Below are positions 1-9,095 of a stretch of 39,888 bases of DNA, one piece after another (the first letter of the stretch is position 1; every line of letters starts with the position of its first letter). The translations under genes and the position numbers were made by a program. The DNA is from Candidatus Moraniibacteriota bacterium. GTDB taxonomy: Bacteria > Patescibacteriota > Minisyncoccia > Moranbacterales > DUUL01. The notes below the pieces were generated by a model, which saw only the letters and a list, made by a program, of their open reading frames with translations, was not told where the DNA came from and ran no database searches. Where the stretch lies: NCBI GenBank assembly GCA_027008775.1, contig JALVDV010000002.1, positions 1 to 39,888 of the forward strand. Direction: 5' to 3'.

Positions 1-3000
1 GCTTTTTGTTCCGACAAACTACCTCTGTTGTAAACAATTTCCGCAAATAAGACGTTCTTTTCTATTCTTTTCAGGATAGCTAATGATTTTTCATAGGAAT
101 ACCCTGTTTTACGACTAATTATTCTGGCTTTCTTGTCTATTTCTCTTTTTCTCAGCCAGGAGCCAATTACTCCTTTATTTTGGTGTTTGATTATTAAATC
201 ACTACGGCTTACATTCTTGGTGTCATCTAAAATATGATTATGCCAAATGTCTTGAATAATATTCCCAATGCTTTTCAAAAACTGAAGGCTTCCTCTGGTT
301 TTACCTCCCAAATAATACAAAGGGGACTTTGTTTTTTTGTTTGGAGAATATTTGTAGGAGATAAGCTTTAGTAAAGGGTCAACACCTTTCAACACTATTG
401 GCGCCAAAACAACCGCTCCGGTGATTTTAGCTGTCTTCTTAGTGTCATTATACCACTGTTTGGCATTTTCCCAAGCATCTCCAAATCCTTGTTTAATAAC
501 GTTCCAAGTATTTTTTAAGGAATTAGTTGCTTTTTGGTAAGCTTTAACAACTCCTCCGCCAAAAATGGAATTTTTAAACCCATTCCACTTTTTCCTTCCC
601 CAACCCTTAACTCTGCTCCACCAAGTCTTCTTTGGTTTGTAGAGGTTGGCGGGAGTTAGAGTGGAAGCGTAAGCGGTAGAACCGAGGAGTTTTTGGTACC
701 AAGGGGTTTTGGTTGAACTAACGGAACAGTAATTGGATTGACTGAATTGATTAGTTGGATTGTATCCCAAGTAAACCGGTTTGGTTTTGGAATAGCCTTC
801 TTCTTTGGAATAGTAACCGGAATAACCATTACCAAAGGAATCAAACCAGATCCCGGGAGTTTTACCTTTAAATCTGCTTGTTTCTTGTTTTTGCTCTTGT
901 CTACTTCTCCTTTCTTCTTGTTGTTTTCGCCATTCTCTTAACCTGGCATAGTAAGCTCTTCTTCGGGCCTCTCTTCTTCTCCTCTCTTCCTCTTGTTTTC
1001 TCCTGGCTTTCTTCTCTGCCTTCTTGTAGGCTTTTTTAGCTTTCTTTCGGAGTTTTTGGAGAGAATCTTTTAGTTTGCTTAAAGCTTTTAAACCAACAGA
1101 GAAATCCAAGTTAAAGGAAGAAGCTATTGTTTGAGTAGAGATGGTAGCGGGAATGAGAGAAAGATAATAATCTAAATCAGAATTGTCCTTATTGGCTATT
1201 TGTTCATACTCTTCTCTTAAAACAGCTTGGGACAGTTGTTTTTGGTAAACAACTCTTTCTTGTTCGGCTTGTTTGATTAAGGAATCTTTAAAGGCTTGCG
1301 CTTCTTTTAAAGAAACCTGATATTCTTTCTGCGCTTGTTGTTGTTCTTGGACTAAAAGATTAAACTGTTCTTCATATTGTTTCAGAATGTTTTTAGCTGA
1401 TTGATAACTTTGTTGGTAAGCTTTTTTTAGAGAGTCGTATTTGAGATACTTTTTCAGATATTTACGATATTTCTTCCGAGTGGAACTCAGCTTGTTATTG
1501 TATTTCTTGTATTTCTTTCGATTGTGTTTGTATTTTTTAATCTTTTTTGTGTATTTCTTTATCTTTTTGGCATACTTCTTTACTTTCTTTTTGTACTTTC
1601 TGTTTTCTTGATAGGCTTCTTTTAGATCTTTGACTTTTCTTTTCATCTTGTCCAAAGACTGTCTAGCTGCAGAGACTTTAGAGTTTAGGGTGTTTAAGAG
1701 AAGCAAAGGATTTTTAACCAATCCTTTAAAAACAGTCTCCGCTATTTGCATTGTTTTTTGATAACGATTGCTAATTCTAACCTCCGCTTCCTTTTTGGCC
1801 AACAAGCTTGATTGATAAAGTTCTTTCAGATAGTTCTCTCTTTCTTTTCTGGTCAGAAAAACCAAAGGGGAATGAGTAAAAAGATAATCAAGGTTGTCTT
1901 GGTAAACTTTTGTCTTTTTTAAGTCCTCTTGATAGTTATCTTCTATTTCCCTTTGTTTGTTTTGATAAATATTAGTTAAAGAAGCTAAATCCTCTTGGTA
2001 TTTTCTTTTAGCTTCTTTAACCAAGGTTTCAAAGGAAGGCGGAGTTAGACTTCTTAAGCTCTTTTCCAAGACAGACTTCTCCCTTAGCAAAGAGGATAAA
2101 ACCTGTTTGTCTTCAGTCAAAGCAAGCAATTCTTTTCTTAAACCGTCATAAAGCCGAGCTTGGGCCAGTTTCTTTCTTTCGTAGGAGTTATACTTCTCTC
2201 TTTCTTTTCTCGCTCTATCTTTGTGAGCTTGGTATCTTTTCTTGTATTTCTTGTATCTTTTTTTGTATTTCTTCTTTCTTTTTTTACGATACTTTCTTTT
2301 GTAGTGTTTGTATTTCCTTTTATTCCGCTCAGCTTCTTTTCTTTCTCTGTCATAAGCGAGACGATGTTCTTTTTCTTTTCTTTGGAAGTAACGGAAACCA
2401 TTTAAAGCCAGAGTTAATCTCCTTGAGAGAGAAGAGCTTTGGCTTAGTTTGTCTTGCAAGCTCTTAATCCTTGCGGAAAGAAGGGATAACTTGTTTTGCA
2501 ATCTTTCTTTAGACTTTCGGTAATCTTTAAACCTTCTTTTCAATTCAGCCAGGAAGCTTTGCAGCTTAAGAAGAAGGTTTTTCTTTTTAAGAAGAAAGTC
2601 TTTTTCATTCTTTGATAACAGTTCTCTTCTTTTTCGCTCCGCTTCCGCCAAGAGATGGAGATAGTCTTGATAGGTAAGAAGCAAGAAACGATTGCTTCGC
2701 AAATCAGAGAAAGAACCAAGAAAGTAGGAAAGATAAAGAGAAGAAAGATTGGAGAGAAAAGGAACAGAAAAAGCTTTTTTCTTTGTTTCTTCATCCCTTT
2801 CTTTGTTTTCTGTTTCTTCACTTTTTTCCTTATCTATTATTCCCTTCATTTTCCCCTTCCCTTTCTCATTCTTTGTTCCATTCTTTTCTCTATTCTTTTC
2901 TCTATTCTTTTCTCCACTGTTTTCTCCACTCATTCCTTTTTCTTCCGCCAAGGAAGGTAACTGCGCCGGCAGTTGGTTATGAAACCCTTGGTAGACGGGA

Positions 3001-3125
3001 GGATCTCCGATTTGGTTGTCTTGAGTCAGAGGCGGTTGAAAAAGAGGAGCGGAGATAACAACCTTGGGCAAGAGAGAAGAAAGAAAAAAGGCCGTCAGCA
3101 AGAAAGAGCTGAAGGCCCTAGCATA
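1..3125 (-). CDS. Giant secreted Lys/Tyr-rich coiled-coil protein (3' end outside window)
   Basis: Reading the minus strand from an ATG at 3125-3123, the frame stays open to the left edge with no stop, giving at least 1,041 residues. The N-terminus is a classic export signal: MLRAFSSFLLTAFFLSSLLP, then a VISA-P cleavage-like site near residue 27. Residues about 65-100 are a low-complexity charged stretch with GEKNREKN-type repeats. From about residue 140 to 750 the protein is almost continuous charged helix, rich in K, E, R, Q and Y, with KY-periodic tracts near residues 278-298 and 505-563 and an EEERRRREARRR tract near 720. Residues about 755-820 are Gly/Ser/Tyr-rich. The last 220 residues (Trp-rich linker, a hydrophobic AVVLAPIVL segment, then a mixed basic region) look more globular. 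Upstream in frame there is a TGA at 3161-3159, so only a TTG at 3149 competes as start. I recognise no family. It is probably a surface or secreted structural protein; a C-terminal effector domain beyond the edge cannot be excluded. Confidence 0.85.
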
Positions 3126-3132
3126 TCTTTTC

Positions 3133-3342
3133 TTAAGAGAAAAACCAAAAGAAGAATTCATACTTTAAATTGGAAACAATAGTTAAAGCATTTGTTTTTC
3201 TTTTGGTTTTTCTCTTTTTGCAATTCTTTTCTTTTCTCTCCTTTCCTCTTCTTCTCTTTTCTTCTCTCTTCTTATTCCTCAATCCTTCCTTTTTCTTTTT
3301 TCCATTCTCCTCCTCTATTCTTTCTTCCCTGTCCCACTCCAA
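3133..3342 (-). CDS. Possible purine-rich leader ORF upstream of the giant gene
   Basis: A 69-codon minus-strand frame begins with ATG at 3342 and ends 7 bases before the start of the giant coiled-coil gene. Its product would be extremely basic and charged (runs of K, R, E), ending in a hydrophobic FFFWFFS tail. The composition is that of a purine-rich transcript and may be only the 5' leader of the giant gene read as protein. The tight spacing to the next start would allow translational coupling, which is the only argument that it is translated. Confidence 0.2.
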   Translation of the reverse strand: MEWDREERIEEENGKKKKEGLRNKKREEKRRRGKERKEKNCKKRKTKRKTNALTIVSNLKYEFFFWFFS

Positions 3343-3356
3343 CCGATTGGAAGGTT

Positions 3357-3385
3357 AGCTTAGGGGAAAAGGGAAAAGTTGTCAA
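3357..3385 (-). promoter_or_regulatory. Candidate promoter for the giant coiled-coil gene
   Basis: On the minus strand a perfect TTGACA lies at 3385-3380, followed after 17 bases by TAAGCT at 3362-3357, a weak -10 match. It would give a purine-rich leader of roughly 225 bases. The -35 box and spacing are good, the -10 is poor. Confidence 0.35.
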
Positions 3386-3583
3386 GGGCAATGAGAGGGA
3401 ATTGGGGTGGTTGGTGAAGTTTAGTGAGAAAAGCAACAACAAAAGTGGATAAGGAGGGCGGTATTATGTTGCGATTTGAGTTGGGGGGAATGAAAATTTT
3501 TTCTTGCGAAGAAAATTTTTTGTGTTAGAGTTGGGATTGATGAAAAAGAAGTAAAAAAATTATATAGAGGAAAGGAGTTGATT
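3386..3583. other. Intergenic region with AT-rich hairpin
   Basis: This stretch between the divergent giant gene and the small membrane protein holds no gene I can support. At 3499-3515 there is a hairpin, TTTTCTT and AAGAAAA around a GCG loop, followed by a T run, which could be a weak plus-strand terminator. A purine-rich ribosome binding site for the next gene sits at its right end. Confidence 0.4.
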
Positions 3584-3730
3584 ATGATGTTCTTTAATGC
3601 GCTATTGTTCTTTTGGCCGGTGGTTGTTTTGCCGATGTTTTTTTCGGCTGTGTTGGGGGTAGGTTTCATTTTTACTGCCTGGCCGTTTTTTGGTCGGAAG
3701 GATAAAAATAAAGGGGAGATAAAGAAGTAA
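3584..3730 (+). CDS. Small membrane protein, 48 residues
   Basis: ATG at 3584 to TAA at 3728-3730. A strong ribosome binding site, GAGGAAAGGAG, lies 6 bases upstream. The protein starts MMFFNALLFFWPVVVLPMFF and is one or two hydrophobic segments (residues 3-37) followed by a charged cytoplasmic-looking tail GRKDKNKGEIKK. It is closely followed by a strong hairpin terminator, so it is an independent short transcription unit. No family recognised. A second ATG immediately follows the first (3587) and could be the real start. It lies divergent to the giant secreted gene; a functional link is only a guess. Confidence 0.6.
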   Translation: MMFFNALLFFWPVVVLPMFFSAVLGVGFIFTAWPFFGRKDKNKGEIKK

Positions 3731-3734
3731 ATCA

Positions 3735-3770
3735 AGAGGTCGCTGAAGTCTCAGCGACCTCTAAGATTTT
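3735..3770 (+). terminator. Intrinsic terminator, 12-bp perfect stem
   Basis: AGAGGTCGCTGA at 3735-3746 pairs perfectly with TCAGCGACCTCT at 3751-3762 around an AGTC loop, followed by AAGATTTTT. It closes the 48-residue gene and may also act for the oppositely oriented ychF transcript. Confidence 0.85.
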
Positions 3771-3912
3771 TGAGAGAAAAATTGGGTTGTATAAAAATGT
3801 GTGGAATATTTTTGTTTTAGTTTTTTGGGGACTCTCGAAGTGTTGGCCGATATTGGAATATTGGTGATAATGGGGAGATTGGCAGTGTAATGAGGTTGGG
3901 CTTGAAGTTTAT

Positions 3913-4983
3913 TTATATTTTGAATTCAATAACGTCGCCATCTTGGACGATGTAATCTTTACCTTCTACTCGGATGAGACCTTGTTCTTTGGCTTTGGAG
4001 CGAGAGCCGGCTTTGATGAGGTCTTCGTAAGAAATAACTTCGGCGCAAATAAATTTTTCTTGGAAATCACTGTGGATGGCGCGACCGGCTTGGGGAGCGG
4101 TGGAATTTTTTTTGATGGGCCATGACCTGGTTTCGTCCGGACCGGTGGTTAAAAATGTTATTAAGTTTAAGAGTTGGTAACTTTTTTCTATCAATTTTTT
4201 TAGACCTGATTTTAGTCCCAATTCTTTTATCTCGCTTTTGTTCAGTTCCAACAATTCCTCTTCAGTTTTGACATCAAGAGCCAAATATTTTTCCGGCGGA
4301 AGTTTGATATCGTGTTTTTTCAGTTCCTCTGTGATTTTTTCCGGGTTTTGAGTGTTGAAAGCGTAAAGAATTGGTTTAAAGGTGAGCAGTTGCAGATCTT
4401 TAATCAGGGAAAAATCTTCTTCGGAAAGAGAGTTAAGAAAAGAGTGAATTTTTTCCAAATTATTTTCGTTGAGAATTTTTTGCAATTCTTCAGTCAATTC
4501 TTTTTGGCGGAGGAGTATTTTGTCGGATGATCCTTTAATTTCCTTATTGAGCTTGGATAATCTTTTTTCCACTGTTTCCAAGTCGGCCAGAATCAGTTCG
4601 GTGTTGATTATTTCCATATCGCGTTTGGGGTCAATGGTTTCGTGGACGTGAGTAATGTTTTTGTTTTCAAAAGTGCGAACCACTTGCACCAAGGCGTCAA
4701 CTTCTCTGATGTTGTGGAGGAATTTATTGCCCAACCCCTGTCCTTCGGCGGCGCCTTTGACCAAGCCGGCAATGTCAACAAACTCAACGGTGCTGTAAAG
4801 TTTTTTGGCTGACCGGAACAGTTCGGCCAGTTTATCAACTCTTTTGTCGGGGACTTCCACTATGCCAACATTCGGTTCTATGGTGCAGAAGGGGTAGTTG
4901 TTGATATCCACTTGGATTTTGGTTAGAGCTTTGAAAAGAGTTGATTTGCCGACATTGGGCAGGCCGATTATTCCAATTTTCAT
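3913..4983 (-). CDS. ychF: Ribosome-binding ATPase/GTPase YchF
   Basis: 356 residues, full length for the YchF/OLA1 branch of the Obg superfamily. The P-loop GLPNVGKST is at residues 8-16, the switch II DIAG at 70-73 is followed by the Obg-type [12 protein letters not shown], and a coiled-coil insertion covers about 130-190. The C-terminal TGS domain (about 275-356) ends in DGDVIEFKI. Family knowledge: YchF prefers ATP, binds ribosomes and is linked to stress adaptation and translation fidelity. The gene stands alone on the minus strand and converges on the small membrane protein at its 3' side. Nothing looks broken. Confidence 0.95.
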   Translation of the reverse strand: MKIGIIGLPNVGKSTLFKALTKIQVDINNYPFCTIEPNVGIVEVPDKRVDKLAELFRSAKKLYSTVEFVDIAGLVKGAAEGQGLGNKFLHNIREVDALVQVVRTFENKNITHVHETIDPKRDMEIINTELILADLETVEKRLSKLNKEIKGSSDKILLRQKELTEELQKILNENNLEKIHSFLNSLSEEDFSLIKDLQLLTFKPILYAFNTQNPEKITEELKKHDIKLPPEKYLALDVKTEEELLELNKSEIKELGLKSGLKKLIEKSYQLLNLITFLTTGPDETRSWPIKKNSTAPQAGRAIHSDFQEKFICAEVISYEDLIKAGSRSKAKEQGLIRVEGKDYIVQDGDVIEFKI

Positions 4984-5095
4984 TTGGGTTGTTTGTTAAG
5001 CTTTAAGCTGAGAGGCGAGGTGATTTTTGTTATCAATATCATCTTTTTTATATTCTTACTTTTTAGGGGAAAAGTCAAATACTTGTTTAACTATT

Positions 5096-5128
5096 TTGAC
5101 TGGGAATAATCCTCGCCTGTGTTATAAT
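5096..5128 (+). promoter_or_regulatory. Candidate promoter of the polysaccharide cluster
   Basis: A perfect TATAAT at 5123-5128 with TG extension (TGTTATAAT) lies about 100 bases before the flippase. TTGACT at 5096-5101 is the best -35 but the spacer is 21 bases, so the extended -10 probably carries recognition. Confidence 0.5.
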
Positions 5129-5230
5129 GGGGTTGTTTTTGGGTTAAGAGGTGGAAGTGAAGATAGCAGAGAAGAGGTGAAGAGAGAAATTTAATTTTTG
5201 AGAATCGTTTCAATTTTTTGAAGACTTTTT

Positions 5231-6538
5231 ATGAAAATTATTGAGAAAACAAAGAAAAGGTTAATAAAAATTGCCGAGTTTGTCCATCTGAAATTTTTTG
5301 GCCATCCGATGAGTGATACGATGCGAGAATTTTTGGGGAATCTTTCCTGGTCTTTTTTTGGAGGAATAATTGCGATGGGATTCTTGTTTCTTATTGACGT
5401 CATGGCCGGCAGGATTCTTGGTCCTAAAGAATACGGGAAATATGCATTGATGATTGCCATGGCTAATATATTTATTATCCCTATGCTTTTTGGTTTGAAT
5501 ATCGGGGTTAATCATTATGTGGCTAAAGTTGATGATGTAAAAATTAAGAAGCAATATATTGGTTCGGCAATTTTCCTTTTTATTGTTTTGCTTTTATTAA
5601 CCACTTTTACTTTTTATGTATTTCGAGGCTTGTGGGGTAAATTATTCTCTGTGCAGGTGAGTGTTGTTCTTGTGACCATTGTTTTCTCGATTTTATTAGC
5701 CACTAAAAATCTTGCAGATTCCTTTATAAGGGGTCTTAGACTGTTTAGGTTTCAATCAATATTAAAAATATCTGAGGCTGTTGTTATAGGTCTATTTTTC
5801 TTTTTAGTTTATATTAAATTGCGACGCTTGTTTTTTATACATTATATTTGGTCTGTGATGGTCGGGTATATATTTTTCGTGGGGTTACTATTTTGGAAGT
5901 TAAAGCCCTATCTTTGTTTGTCGTTAACATATGTGCGTAAACTTTTACGATACGGCTTTTATGCTACTGTAGGAGCGATTACTGGAGTTGTTGTCACGAG
6001 TTTTGATAAGGTTATTGTCAATAAGTATCTCGGTCAAGAGCAATTGGGAATTTATAATGCTTACTACATGGCTTCTGTAATTATCCTGAATCAAATAGTT
6101 GTTATCTTTATCAATGTGTTTTTTTCTCACCTCTCTTCTGCTAAGCATAAAATAAATGTTTTGAAAAAAGTTAATCGTCTATACATTTTTTTATTTGTGC
6201 CATTATTCTTTATTATGATCGGAATGATTTCACTGGTAATTCTTATGTTTGGTGAAAAATATGTTTTTAACTTATTTTTGGTACTTGAGTTTGCTTTATT
6301 GGCCGTGATTATGTTTTATTTTACTGTTATTTGGTGGTTGATTGCATCACAAGGACTTTGGGGAATTAGGTTTACGGCAATGCACGGTACCATTACCAGT
6401 TTGTTTTTTGTCTTATTGTGCTTACTTTTTAAAAATGTCTTGACTGTGAATTTAGTGGTCATCTTTTTAACAATAAGTCTTTTTTATGCTATTATTGTGG
6501 GGAATTTGCGAGGAATAAAAATATTAAAACCAAATTAA
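5231..6538 (+). CDS. Oligosaccharide flippase (Wzx/MATE-like)
   Basis: 435 residues with about 12 hydrophobic segments spread over the whole length, starting after a basic N-terminus. The first segment contains GGIIAMGFLFLIDVMAGRIL followed by LGPKEYGKYAL, the typical first-loop pattern of polysaccharide biosynthesis flippases, and the VVTSFDKVIVNKYLG motif near residue 260 is the internal repeat of the same signature (D-K-x-x-x-x-x-x-L-G). Family role: moving lipid-linked sugar repeats across the cytoplasmic membrane. It heads a rightward run with the methyltransferase and GT2 genes, 22 bases apart, consistent with a Wzx role in a surface glycan pathway. Confidence 0.85.
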   Translation: MKIIEKTKKRLIKIAEFVHLKFFGHPMSDTMREFLGNLSWSFFGGIIAMGFLFLIDVMAGRILGPKEYGKYALMIAMANIFIIPMLFGLNIGVNHYVAKVDDVKIKKQYIGSAIFLFIVLLLLTTFTFYVFRGLWGKLFSVQVSVVLVTIVFSILLATKNLADSFIRGLRLFRFQSILKISEAVVIGLFFFLVYIKLRRLFFIHYIWSVMVGYIFFVGLLFWKLKPYLCLSLTYVRKLLRYGFYATVGAITGVVVTSFDKVIVNKYLGQEQLGIYNAYYMASVIILNQIVVIFINVFFSHLSSAKHKINVLKKVNRLYIFLFVPLFFIMIGMISLVILMFGEKYVFNLFLVLEFALLAVIMFYFTVIWWLIASQGLWGIRFTAMHGTITSLFFVLLCLLFKNVLTVNLVVIFLTISLFYAIIVGNLRGIKILKPN

Positions 6539-6560
6539 TAATTTTTTTTGCGTTATAAAA

Positions 6561-7127
6561 ATGGTCAATATTGATGGAGCATTAAGAATTGACTTGGGTT
6601 GTGGGGATAATAAGAAGAAAGACTTTATTGGTGTTGATAAAGTGAATCTGCAAGGTGTTGATATTGTATGCGATATTGACAAGGAAAGTCTACCTTTAGA
6701 TGACAATTCAGTGGAGGAGATTTTTTCTATGCATTTTATGGAACACGTAAATGATGTTGTGGCTGTCATGGAAGAGTTGTGGAGAGTTTCTAAGAATGGG
6801 GCGAGAATTGTGATTGCTGTACCTTATTTTACTTCTGTCGGAGCTTTTCGAGATCCGACACATAAGCATTTTTTTACTTATGAAACATTTGATTATTTTA
6901 CCGATAGTAACAGGGTCCCGACTTTTTATTCAAAAGCAAAGTTTAAAATCGTTAAGAAAAGAATTTTATTTTATCCGAGCAATTCTAATTTTTATGGAAA
7001 GTTAAGATTTGCTCATATGTTGCCATTTCAGTTTATAGCCAACCTGTTCCCTTATTTTTATGAGCATTCTTTGTTAAAACTTTTTTCTCCCAGAGATTTA
7101 TATGTGGAATTGGAAGTGATTAAGTGA
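6561..7127 (+). CDS. SAM-dependent methyltransferase, class I
   Basis: 188 residues. Motif I reads RIDLGCGDNKK at residues 9-19, followed by an acidic residue at the end of the second strand (IGVDKV), and the post-I pattern SVEEIFSMHFMEHV matches the methyltransferase type 11 fold. ATG at 6561 is chosen because it puts motif I at the usual distance from the N-terminus. It sits 22 bases after the flippase and 19 before a GT2 gene, so it most likely methylates a sugar or glycan intermediate of the cluster; the acceptor cannot be read from sequence. It ends in TGA, showing that TGA is a stop here. Confidence 0.8.
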   Translation: MVNIDGALRIDLGCGDNKKKDFIGVDKVNLQGVDIVCDIDKESLPLDDNSVEEIFSMHFMEHVNDVVAVMEELWRVSKNGARIVIAVPYFTSVGAFRDPTHKHFFTYETFDYFTDSNRVPTFYSKAKFKIVKKRILFYPSNSNFYGKLRFAHMLPFQFIANLFPYFYEHSLLKLFSPRDLYVELEVIK

Positions 7128-7146
7128 AAAGGATTAAGCTAAAAAC

Positions 7147-7980
7147 GTGAATAAATTAGTTAGTATTTTACTTGCTACCTATAATGCGGAAAAATATATT
7201 AAAAAAACACTTTATAGTTGTCTGAATCAGAGCTATAAAGATATAGAGATTTTAATAGTGGATGATAATTCACAGGACAATACTGTCAAAATAATAGAAG
7301 GGATACAAAATGGGAGTAAGAATGGTAGCAAAATTAAGTTGTTTAAAAATAAAAAAAATATTGGTCCATATAATAATTTAAATTTTTTACTGAAAAAAGC
7401 TCAAGGTGAATATATTGCTATTCAGGATCATGACGATGTTTGGTTTTCGGAGAAAATAGAGAAACAAGTGGAGTTTTTAGAAAAAAATAAGAATAAGGGC
7501 TTTATTGCTTGTGGGACAAACACTTTTTATTATTATGAAGACAGAAAACTTTTTATTTTAAACAAAAAGCCGTTTTTAACCGATTTTGTTGATCATACAT
7601 CTTTAATGTTTCGCAACAGGGGTTTTAAATATAATACTGATTATTTACTGACGGATGAATATTTTGAAAAGAAAGTTTTGGCAAAAGAGGGGAGTATAGC
7701 TTGTATTCAGGATGCTTTGACTGTTCATAGAATTAAAAGTGATGGCACCAATTTATCTAATAGTAGATTTAGGATATCTTTAAAAAGCATCAAGGATTTT
7801 TTTGTGGTTAATGGTTTTAGCTTTGGCAGTCTTTCGTACTTGCTGTATTTGGTTATTGGTAGGCATATCCCCGGGAAGTTGATTTGGTTTATTAGACTAC
7901 ATTTGACACAAAGAAAAAATTTAAAGTTTTATTTAAATGATTTTTTGTTAAGATACCAAAAAATGAAGAGGTATATTTAA
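7147..7980 (+). CDS. GT2 family glycosyltransferase
   Basis: 277 residues, starting at GTG. The GT-A fold is plain: SILLATYNAEKYIKKTLYS at the start, the nucleotide-binding VDDNSQDNT near residue 38, and QDHDDVWF near 96 as the metal-binding acidic motif. The region between the catalytic core and the C-terminus is short, and the usual ED-type motif is replaced by the weak TDYLLTDEYFEK and CIQDALTVHRI patterns, so it may be a compact member. It transfers an activated sugar in the surface glycan pathway; donor unknown. Its stop overlaps by 4 bases the stop of the convergent GT4 gene. Confidence 0.85.
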   Translation: MNKLVSILLATYNAEKYIKKTLYSCLNQSYKDIEILIVDDNSQDNTVKIIEGIQNGSKNGSKIKLFKNKKNIGPYNNLNFLLKKAQGEYIAIQDHDDVWFSEKIEKQVEFLEKNKNKGFIACGTNTFYYYEDRKLFILNKKPFLTDFVDHTSLMFRNRGFKYNTDYLLTDEYFEKKVLAKEGSIACIQDALTVHRIKSDGTNLSNSRFRISLKSIKDFFVVNGFSFGSLSYLLYLVIGRHIPGKLIWFIRLHLTQRKNLKFYLNDFLLRYQKMKRYI

Positions 7981-9095
7981 TTGATAAGCTTTTTCCATTC
8001 GGTTATTACTTTTTCTAGTGCAAATTTTTCAAAACCAATCTTTTTTTGGTTTAGCTTCTTAAAATCTATTTTCTGAAAATCATTTGTAAAATTTTCCAAA
8101 CTTAACAATATCCCGTTAGGTCCGTAATGAGGGTATTTTATTTTTTTTTGAAAGGTTAAGTCAGGGTCAATAATTTCTCGGGCGCCGGTTTTGAAATCAG
8201 AGGTGATAATTGGTAAATTACAGGCCATAGCTTCAATTAAAACATTAGGGAAACCTTCCGCCTTAGATGAAAAGATGAAATAATCGGCGATATTTAAATA
8301 TTTGTAAACATTTTTTTGGCGGCCCAAAAGAAAAATTTGTTTTTGCAGGTTGTGTTTTTTGATAAAATTTTCCAAGTTGTTTCTTTCCGGACCCTCTCCA
8401 ACGATAAGTAAAATATTATTGGGAGATATATTTTGAAATGTTTTTAATAGCGCTGGTAAATTTTTTTGTTGATTTAATCGTCCGACGGTGATAAATATTT
8501 TATGATTAGTTGTTCTTTGAAATGGTAATTTGGCAAATTTATTTTTAGATTGTTTAATTTGAGAAATATTTATTGGATTGTAAATCGTTCTTATTTTATC
8601 TAGGGAAATATTTAATTGTTGTGATAAATCTTGTCTATTTTCCTCTGAGTTAACAATAATTTTTTGTGCTCTCGGATATAAAAAATTTATAAGAAATCTA
8701 TATATTTTATTTATGAGTCCTTTGTTAAAAAACACTAAAGATGTTCGAAAAGAAACAATTGCTTGTTTGTTGGAAATAATATTCACAAAATTGGCAATTT
8801 CCAGAAGACTGATAATTTTATGAGGCCGATATTGTTTAATTAACTTTTTAAGTTTCCAAATATAAATAGGAAATAGTGGTATCATTAAAAAATTATTTTG
8901 TATTTTGGAGAGAGGAGTTATTCTTATGTTTTTTGGCAAATTATAAAAACGGCTGTTTTTGAGAAGCACAAGGTGAACGGTATATTGTTCAGATAAAAAA
9001 GGAAGAATGTTTGATAAAACTCTTTCCGCTCCACCGTTTTCCATTGAGTTGATTAGAAAGAATATGGTTTTTTTACTTGCTTTGTTTTTTAACAT
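7977..9095 (-). CDS. GT4 family glycosyltransferase
   Basis: 372 residues with the GT-B layout. The N-terminal domain opens FFLINSMENGGAERVLSNIL, the standard GGAER acceptor-side motif of GT4 enzymes. The C-terminal domain starts near TVGRLNQQKNLPALLKTF, has IVGEGPERNNLE, and ends with the donor-binding SKAEGFPNVLIEAMACNLP, where the two glutamates of the E-x7-E motif are present. Expected role: retaining transfer of a nucleotide sugar onto a lipid-linked acceptor at the cytoplasmic face. It overlaps the preceding gene by 23 bases, so it is translated in the same leftward operon. Confidence 0.9.
   Translation of the reverse strand: MLKNKASKKTIFFLINSMENGGAERVLSNILPFLSEQYTVHLVLLKNSRFYNLPKNIRITPLSKIQNNFLMIPLFPIYIWKLKKLIKQYRPHKIISLLEIANFVNIISNKQAIVSFRTSLVFFNKGLINKIYRFLINFLYPRAQKIIVNSEENRQDLSQQLNISLDKIRTIYNPINISQIKQSKNKFAKLPFQRTTNHKIFITVGRLNQQKNLPALLKTFQNISPNNILLIVGEGPERNNLENFIKKHNLQKQIFLLGRQKNVYKYLNIADYFIFSSKAEGFPNVLIEAMACNLPIITSDFKTGAREIIDPDLTFQKKIKYPHYGPNGILLSLENFTNDFQKIDFKKLNQKKIGFEKFALEKVITEWKKLIN

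Noticed and set aside
2138-2821. Pyrimidine/purine-rich Ser/Phe or Lys-rich short frames in 2138-3350
   Set aside because: They are shadow frames of the giant coiled-coil gene; low complexity gives long open frames on both strands.
3133-3162. ATG at 3162 as start of the giant coiled-coil protein
   Set aside because: That frame meets TAG at 3120-3118 after 14 codons; the long frame begins at 3125.
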